From positions 62,001 to 126,000 of the forward strand of contig NZ_CP013854.1 of assembly GCF_001698125.1 (NCBI RefSeq): a stretch of DNA of 64,000 bases. The letters are read 5' to 3'. Positions 59,589-64,000 of the stretch are shown one piece after another. The notes under the pieces are model-generated. The model searched no databases and was not told the DNA's origin. It saw only the letters and a program-made list of their open reading frames with translations. The position numbers were made by a program, and so were the translations under genes. Numbering within the stretch: position 1 is the first letter of the stretch; each line of letters begins with the position of its first letter. Origin of the DNA: Pseudonocardia sp. HH130630-07. GTDB taxonomy: Bacteria; Actinomycetota; Actinomycetes; Mycobacteriales; Pseudonocardiaceae.

Positions 59589-59798
59589 TCAGCCGGTGCG
59601 CTCGCCGTGCCGGCTGCACCGGGCCGTCCAGCCGGTCGGGTGGATCTGCACCACCATCCGGCGGGCGCAGTCCGGGCAGTACCGGGGTGGCTCCAGCGCG
59701 CGCCGCTGCGCGCACCGGTCGTGCCCCGGCTCGGAGCCGGGCACGCCGCACTGCTCGCAGTACGGCGCACCCGCCTCCCGGGCGTGGACGGTGCTCAC
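59589..59798 (-). CDS. bsaP: Biotin synthase auxiliary protein
   Basis: A 69-residue protein with six cysteines: CxxC at 14-17, Cys29, CxxC at 41-44 and Cys61. The stretch [20 protein letters not shown] then RCSRHG matches the conserved core of actinobacterial BsaP (Rv1590), a small Fe-S protein reported to support BioB turnover. Its GTG overlaps the bioB stop (GTGA), the position expected for bsaP. Confidence 0.87.
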   Translation of the reverse strand: MSTVHAREAGAPYCEQCGVPGSEPGHDRCAQRRALEPPRYCPDCARRMVVQIHPTGWTARCSRHGERTG

Positions 59799-60802
59799 AG
59801 GGTCTCGTTCAGGGCCTTGATCGGCATCTCCAGCTCACCGAGCAGGTCGATGTCGGACTCGGCGGGCCGGCCCAGCGTGGTCAGGTAGTTGCCGACGATC
59901 ACGGCGTTGATCCCGCCGAGCAGGCCGCGCCGGGCCCCCAGGTCGCCGAGGGTGATCTCACGGCCGCCGGCGAAGCGGAGGATGGTGCGCGGCAACGCCA
60001 GCCGGAACGCCGCGACCGTCCGCAGCGCGTCCGGTCCGGACATCGGCTCGAGGTCGCCGAACGGCGTGCCGGGGCGCGGGTTGAGGAAGTTCAGCGGCAC
60101 CTCGTCCGGGGCCAGCTCGGCGAGCTGCCCGGCGAACTCGGCGCGCTGGTCGAGCGACTCGCCCATCCCGACGATGCCGCCGCAGCACACCTCCATCCCG
60201 GCCTCCCGCACCATCCGCAGGGTGTCCCAGCGCTCGGACCAGGTGTGCGTCGTGACGACGTTCGGGAAGTGGCTGCGCGCGGTCTCCAGGTTGTGGTTGT
60301 AGCGGTGCACGCCCATCGCGGCGAGCGCGTCCACCTGGTCGGCGGTCAGCATCCCCAGCGAGCAGGCGATGTTGATGTCGACCGCGTCCCGGATCGCCGC
60401 GATGCCCGCCGCGACCTGGGTCATGAGCCGCTCGTCCGGTCCGCGGACGGCCGCGACGATGCAGAACTCCGTCGCGCCGGTCTTCGCGGTCTGCTTCGCG
60501 GCCTCGACCAGCATCGGGATGTCCAGCCACGCCGACCGCACCGGCGTCGCGAACAGGCCGGACTGCGAGCAGAAGTGGCAGTCCTCCGGGCAGCCGCCGG
60601 TCTTGAGCGAGATGATCCCCTCGACCTCGACGTCGGGTCCGCACCAGCGCATGCGCACCTCGTGGGCCAGCCCGAGCAGGTCGTCGAGACGGTCGTCGGG
60701 CAGGTCGAGCACCGTGCGTACCTGCTCGGTGGTGAGGCCGGTCCCCTGTTCGAGGACCTGCTCGCGGGCGACGGTGAGGACGTCGGTCCGTGCGGTCGTC
60801 AT
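59795..60802 (-). CDS. bioB: Biotin synthase
   Basis: A radical SAM enzyme that inserts sulfur into dethiobiotin. The 335-residue protein has the CxxxCxxC motif in [27 protein letters not shown] before it, [62 protein letters not shown] and [18 protein letters not shown] overlaps the bioD stop (ATGA). It depends on the downstream bsaP product, by analogy with mycobacteria. Confidence 0.96.
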   Translation of the reverse strand: MTTARTDVLTVAREQVLEQGTGLTTEQVRTVLDLPDDRLDDLLGLAHEVRMRWCGPDVEVEGIISLKTGGCPEDCHFCSQSGLFATPVRSAWLDIPMLVEAAKQTAKTGATEFCIVAAVRGPDERLMTQVAAGIAAIRDAVDINIACSLGMLTADQVDALAAMGVHRYNHNLETARSHFPNVVTTHTWSERWDTLRMVREAGMEVCCGGIVGMGESLDQRAEFAGQLAELAPDEVPLNFLNPRPGTPFGDLEPMSGPDALRTVAAFRLALPRTILRFAGGREITLGDLGARRGLLGGINAVIVGNYLTTLGRPAESDIDLLGELEMPIKALNETL

Positions 60803-61512
60803 GATCTGGCATCCTGCCAGCGGGACAACGGATCCGGGCCCAGTGTGCGCGACGCAACCGTCGCGAACCGGGCCGGTTCCGCCGTCCCCAGCCCGGCCGG
60901 GAGCGCTCCCAGCAGCGGTGCCCCGGTGGTCGACGGCAGGTCGGCGAGGTTGCACCGGGCGGCGAGATCGGGGTTCTCCGGCCAGGCCCCGACGACGACG
61001 CCCGCGCAGACCAGCCCGCGGACGGCGAGCGCCTCGACGGTGAGGCCGGTGTGGTTGAGCGTGCCGAGCCCGGCCGCCGCGACGACGACCACCGGCGCGC
61101 CGAGTTCCGCGGCCACCCCGGCGAGGGTGCCGCCGTCGTCGTCGAACCGGACGAGCAGGCCGCCCGCCCCCTCCACGAGGACGAGATCGTGCGTGCGGGC
61201 CAGCTCGCGGGCGGCGTCGACGGCGTGGCGCGGGGTGACCGGATCCCGCCCGGCCCGGCGGGCGGCCGTGGCCGGGGCCAGCGGATCCGGGTAGCGGGCC
61301 AGCTCGGCGGTCGTCACCCCGGGTACCAGGGCGGCGACGGCGTCCGCGTCCCCCGGCTCGCCGGGGACGACGCCGGTCTGTGCGGGCTTGAGGACCGCGA
61401 CCCGCTCCCCCGCCGCGACGGCGACGGCCGCGAGTGCCGCGGTCACGACGGTCTTGCCGACCCCGGTGCCGGTCCCGGTGACGACCACGACGCGGCCGGT
61501 CGCGCCGCTCAT
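60799..61512 (-). CDS. bioD: Dethiobiotin synthetase
   Basis: An ATP-dependent carboxylase closing the ureido ring of dethiobiotin. The 237-residue protein has the P-loop [46 protein letters not shown] and [14 protein letters not shown] [18 protein letters not shown] at 61512 overlaps the bioF stop, and its own end overlaps bioB, both by ATGA. Confidence 0.95.
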   Translation of the reverse strand: MSGATGRVVVVTGTGTGVGKTVVTAALAAVAVAAGERVAVLKPAQTGVVPGEPGDADAVAALVPGVTTAELARYPDPLAPATAARRAGRDPVTPRHAVDAARELARTHDLVLVEGAGGLLVRFDDDGGTLAGVAAELGAPVVVVAAAGLGTLNHTGLTVEALAVRGLVCAGVVVGAWPENPDLAARCNLADLPSTTGAPLLGALPAGLGTAEPARFATVASRTLGPDPLSRWQDARS

Positions 61513-62687
61513 GCCCGGGCCCTGGCGTCGGCGACGACCTCGGCGAGGACGGTCGCCGCGTGGTCCAGTTCGGGCCCGGTCAGCCCGGCCCGGGCGGTGA
61601 GCCGCAGCCGGGAGCCACCGGGCGGCACCGACGGCGGCCGGAAGCACCCGACCCGCACGCCCCGTTCCAGGCAGGCCGCCGCCGCGGCCACCGCCGGCCC
61701 CGGCTCGCCGAGCAGCACCGGCACCACCGCCGACACCGGCACCGGCACGTCGACCGCGGCCGCGAGGACCCCCGCCACCCGCAGCACGTCCGCGGACCGC
61801 TCCGGCTCGGTGGCCAGCACCCGCAGCGCGGCCAGCGCCGAGCCCACCGCGGCCGGGGCCAGTCCGGTGTCGAAGATGAAGCTCCGGGCGGTGTCGACGA
61901 GGTGCGCCACGACCCCGGGCGGGCCGAGCACCGCGCCGCCCTGGCTGCCGAGCGCCTTGGACAGGGTCACCGTCGCGACCACGTCGTGCTCCCCGGCGAG
62001 CCCGGTCTCGGCGAGCAGCCCGCGCCCGCCGGGGCCGCGCACACCGAGGCCGTGCGCCTCGTCGGCGACCAGGACCGCCCCGTGCCGCCGCGCGACCCGG
62101 TGCAGGGCGAGGAGCGGCGCGAGGTCGCCGTCCGCGGACCCGACGCTGTCGGTGAGGACCAGCGCGCGGGACTCCGGGCGGTCGGCGAGCGCCGCGGCGA
62201 CCGCGTCCGGGTCGGCGTGCGGGGTGACGACCACCCGGGCCCGGGAGAGCCGGCAGGCGTCCACCAGGGAGGCGTGCACCGCGGCGTCGGAGACGACGAG
62301 CGCCCCGGGACCGGTCAGCGCGGACACGACGCCGAGGTTCGCGGCGTAGCCGGAGGAGAACACGAGCGCGTCGGCGAACCCGCAGAAACCCGCGAGCTCC
62401 CGTTCCAGCTCGGCGTGCAGCGTGGTGCTGCCGGTGACCAGCCGCGATCCGGTCGCTCCCGCGCCCCAGGCCCGCAGGGCGGCCACCCCGCCCGCGACGA
62501 CCCGCGGGTCGGTGGCGAGCCCCAGGTAGTCGTTGCCGGCCAGGTCGAGCGGGGCGCCCGGACCGTCCGGGGCGCGTGGTCGCAACCGGCGGCGCAGGCC
62601 GTCGGCCGTGCGGGCGGTCGCGATCTCGTCCAGCCAGGCGAGCGGGTGGCCGGGCGTCACCGCCGGGTCGGGTCGGGTCACGGTCAC
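61509..62687 (-). CDS. bioF: 8-amino-7-oxononanoate synthase
   Basis: Condenses pimeloyl thioester with alanine in biotin synthesis. The 392-residue PLP enzyme has [78 protein letters not shown] and the PLP lysine in [21 protein letters not shown] at 62687 heads the bioF-bioD-bioB-bsaP operon; an in-frame GTG two codons downstream is equally possible. bioA is not in the window. Confidence 0.94.
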   Translation of the reverse strand: MTVTRPDPAVTPGHPLAWLDEIATARTADGLRRRLRPRAPDGPGAPLDLAGNDYLGLATDPRVVAGGVAALRAWGAGATGSRLVTGSTTLHAELERELAGFCGFADALVFSSGYAANLGVVSALTGPGALVVSDAAVHASLVDACRLSRARVVVTPHADPDAVAAALADRPESRALVLTDSVGSADGDLAPLLALHRVARRHGAVLVADEAHGLGVRGPGGRGLLAETGLAGEHDVVATVTLSKALGSQGGAVLGPPGVVAHLVDTARSFIFDTGLAPAAVGSALAALRVLATEPERSADVLRVAGVLAAAVDVPVPVSAVVPVLLGEPGPAVAAAAACLERGVRVGCFRPPSVPPGGSRLRLTARAGLTGPELDHAATVLAEVVADARARA

Positions 62688-62714
62688 CGACCCTAGGCGG
62701 GGCCCCGGCACACG

Positions 62715-62749
62715 CGTACCCCGCGCCGGGCGGACCGGCGCGGGGTACG
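62715..62749 (-). terminator. Strong hairpin between trxA and bioF
   Basis: A perfect 15-bp stem (CGTACCCCGCGCCGG at 62715-62729 and its complement at 62735-62749) with a 5-nt loop lies 12 bp after the trxA stop. It should terminate the trxA transcript and separate the bio operon. Confidence 0.7.
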
Positions 62750-62761
62750 GGGACGTACGGG

Positions 62762-63154
62762 TCAGGCCTGGGTGGTACCCGGCCCCGCCTCCTGCTCCTG
62801 CTCGGCGACGGCGGCCTTCACCTCGTCCATGTCGACGGACTTGACCTGGCCGATCAGGTCCTCGAGGGCGTCGGCCGGCAGCGCGCCGGGCTGGGAGTAG
62901 AGGACGACGCCGTCGCGCACGGCCATGACGGTCGGGATCGAGGAGATCCCGAACGCCCCGGCCAGCTCCTGCTGCGCCTCGGTGTCGACCTTGCCGAACG
63001 TCACGTCCTCGTGCTTGTCGGACGCCTCGTCGTAGACGGGGGCGAACTGCTTGCACGGGCCGCACCAGGACGCCCAGAAGTCGATCAGGACGGTCGCCCC
63101 GGGCGCGCCCACGACGTCGTTGAAGTTGTCGGTGGTCAGTTCCACGGTGGCCAT
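62762..63154 (-). CDS. trxA: Thioredoxin
   Basis: A 130-residue thioredoxin. TVLIDFWASWCGPCKQFAPV contains the redox-active WCGPC; FGKVDTEAQQELAGAFGISS then IPTVMAVRDGVVLYSQPG with the cis-Pro follow. The C-terminus is extended by about 15 residues (AVAEQEQEAGPGTTQA). It reduces protein disulfides in the cytosol. ATG at 63154; 50 bp follow the carbonic anhydrase stop upstream. It is ended by a strong hairpin before the bio operon. Confidence 0.93.
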   Translation of the reverse strand: MATVELTTDNFNDVVGAPGATVLIDFWASWCGPCKQFAPVYDEASDKHEDVTFGKVDTEAQQELAGAFGISSIPTVMAVRDGVVLYSQPGALPADALEDLIGQVKSVDMDEVKAAVAEQEQEAGPGTTQA

Positions 63155-63204
63155 GTGCCCTCCAACGACGCCGGGGCCCGCTGTTGTTCCCTCGCCGGTC
63201 CGGC

Positions 63205-63984
63205 TCAGACCTCGACCGGGCGGACCGTGGCCGTGGCCGCCAGACCGTGGCCGTGACCGGCGGCGATCCGGTCCAGGTCGGAGCCGGGGACGTCGGCGTC
63301 CGGCCGGACGTCGACGAACCGCTGGGCCTGCTCGTCGAGCACCAGCACCCGGGCGGTACGGATGTCGTAGAACATGCCCATCACCTCGGCGCCGGACTCC
63401 TGGGCGCGCAGCATCTCCATCTGCAGCGCCACGTTGACCATCGCCAGCTGGTCGATCTCGTCGAAGCCGTCCCGCGCCGCCGCCTCGGCGACCGGGTGCC
63501 CGGTCTCGAAGGCGCGCAGCACCGGGCGGGCCTCCAGCAGCCAGGCGCCGAGCGCGCCCTCCGAGCCCGCCGCGCCGGCCCGCAGGCCCTTCATCGCGCC
63601 GCAGCCGGAGTGTCCGCAGACGGCGACCAGCGGGACGTTCAGCGCCGAGGTGGCGAACTCGACCGCGGCCGCGGTGCCCGGGCCGCAGGCGAGGTTGCCG
63701 ACGTTCTGCACGGTGAAGACGTCGCCGGGGCCGCTGTGCGTGATGACGTGCGGCAGCACCCGGGAGTCCGCGCAGGAGATCATCATGGCCGACGGGGACT
63801 GGCCGCCCGCCAGCTCCGACATCGTCGGGCGGATCGCGTCGCAGGTGTTCTCGTGGTAGGCCGCGACGCCCGCCATCAGCGGCTCGGCGGCCGTCTGCTC
63901 GGCGTCGCGGGACTGCCACTCGCCCCAGGTCAGGAAGCGGGCACCGGGCGTGGTGCTGCGGCGCGCCTCGTCGGGCTCGATCAC
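63205..63984 (-). CDS. Beta-class carbonic anhydrase
   Basis: Interconverts CO2 and bicarbonate. The 259-residue protein has the zinc-binding motif MMISCADSRVLPHVIT (Cys, Asp, Arg), FTVQNVGNLACGPG, and VAVCGHSGCGAMKGLRAG (His, Cys). About 50 N-terminal residues precede the core. The GTG start at 63984 overlaps a TGA (63981-63983) that can end an upstream frame running off the window; a SulP-type transporter often lies there in actinobacteria, but only six codons can be seen, so no call is made. Confidence 0.92.
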   Translation of the reverse strand: MIEPDEARRSTTPGARFLTWGEWQSRDAEQTAAEPLMAGVAAYHENTCDAIRPTMSELAGGQSPSAMMISCADSRVLPHVITHSGPGDVFTVQNVGNLACGPGTAAAVEFATSALNVPLVAVCGHSGCGAMKGLRAGAAGSEGALGAWLLEARPVLRAFETGHPVAEAAARDGFDEIDQLAMVNVALQMEMLRAQESGAEVMGMFYDIRTARVLVLDEQAQRFVDVRPDADVPGSDLDRIAAGHGHGLAATATVRPVEV

Positions 63985-64000
63985 GGTGACGACACCGCCG

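Noticed and set aside
63981..64000. C-terminus of an upstream gene overlapping the carbonic anhydrase start
   Set aside because: Only six codons and a TGA are visible; too little to support a gene call.

Overview
The window is very GC-rich with densely packed genes, frequent GTG starts and GTGA/ATGA overlaps. It carries typical actinobacterial markers: PriA replacing HisA/TrpF, BsaP, an F420-type PPOX enzyme, the treXYZ trehalose route, and an O-A-F-G-J-L-S-K gas-vesicle gene set. Most of the right two thirds is collinear with the bio-nad-his-trp-lgt-pyk block of Mycobacterium tuberculosis. The overall style suggests a member of the Pseudonocardiales, possibly Pseudonocardia, but this is inferred from gene content only.

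Layout. 1-7.7 kb: the start of dxs (partial), an IS1380-family element, two convergent membrane diguanylate cyclases, a histidine phosphatase, a HIT protein and an F420/PPOX protein. 7.8-14.3 kb: glgX-treY-treZ, making trehalose from glycogen. 14.8-16.2 kb: mdh and a small Cys-rich protein. 16.2-23.0 kb: a ten-gene gas-vesicle operon on the minus strand. 23.5-32.6 kb: a CoA-binding protein, metY, tesB, pyk, a VanZ protein, an M28 lipoprotein peptidase, a DUF2461 protein, lgt, trpC and a Trp-associated membrane protein. 32.6-38.8 kb: trpE, a TetR regulator, a two-component system, a membrane protein and an MpaB-like protein. 38.8-49.5 kb: the his genes, split by a two-component/ABC-transporter island. 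49.6-54.6 kb: a winged-helix protein, nadC, nadB (frameshifted), nadA and nrtR. 54.6-58.5 kb: a LON-domain protein, an ABC-F protein, a PemK-like protein and a 25-bp tandem repeat. 58.5-64 kb: a zinc alcohol dehydrogenase, bioF-bioD-bioB-bsaP, trxA and a beta carbonic anhydrase.

How the genes work together. The nad genes make quinolinate and nicotinate mononucleotide from aspartate, probably under the divergently encoded NrtR. hisDCB and hisH-priA-hisF-hisI give most of the histidine pathway; PriA also serves tryptophan together with TrpE and TrpC. trpB and trpA are missing from their usual place between trpC and lgt. BioF, BioD and BioB with BsaP perform biotin synthesis; BioA is not in the window.

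The most unusual region is the gas-vesicle operon. Its GvpO carries a very long basic-acidic-basic low-complexity extension containing nine perfect 12-bp repeats, and three other proteins of the operon have long charged tails. Other notable points are a single-base frameshift in nadB, a TCS/ABC island that places hisH directly behind an ABC permease, a six-copy 25-bp tandem repeat between divergent genes, a perfect 21-bp inverted repeat between nadA and nrtR, and a possible attenuation leader ahead of the ABC-F gene.
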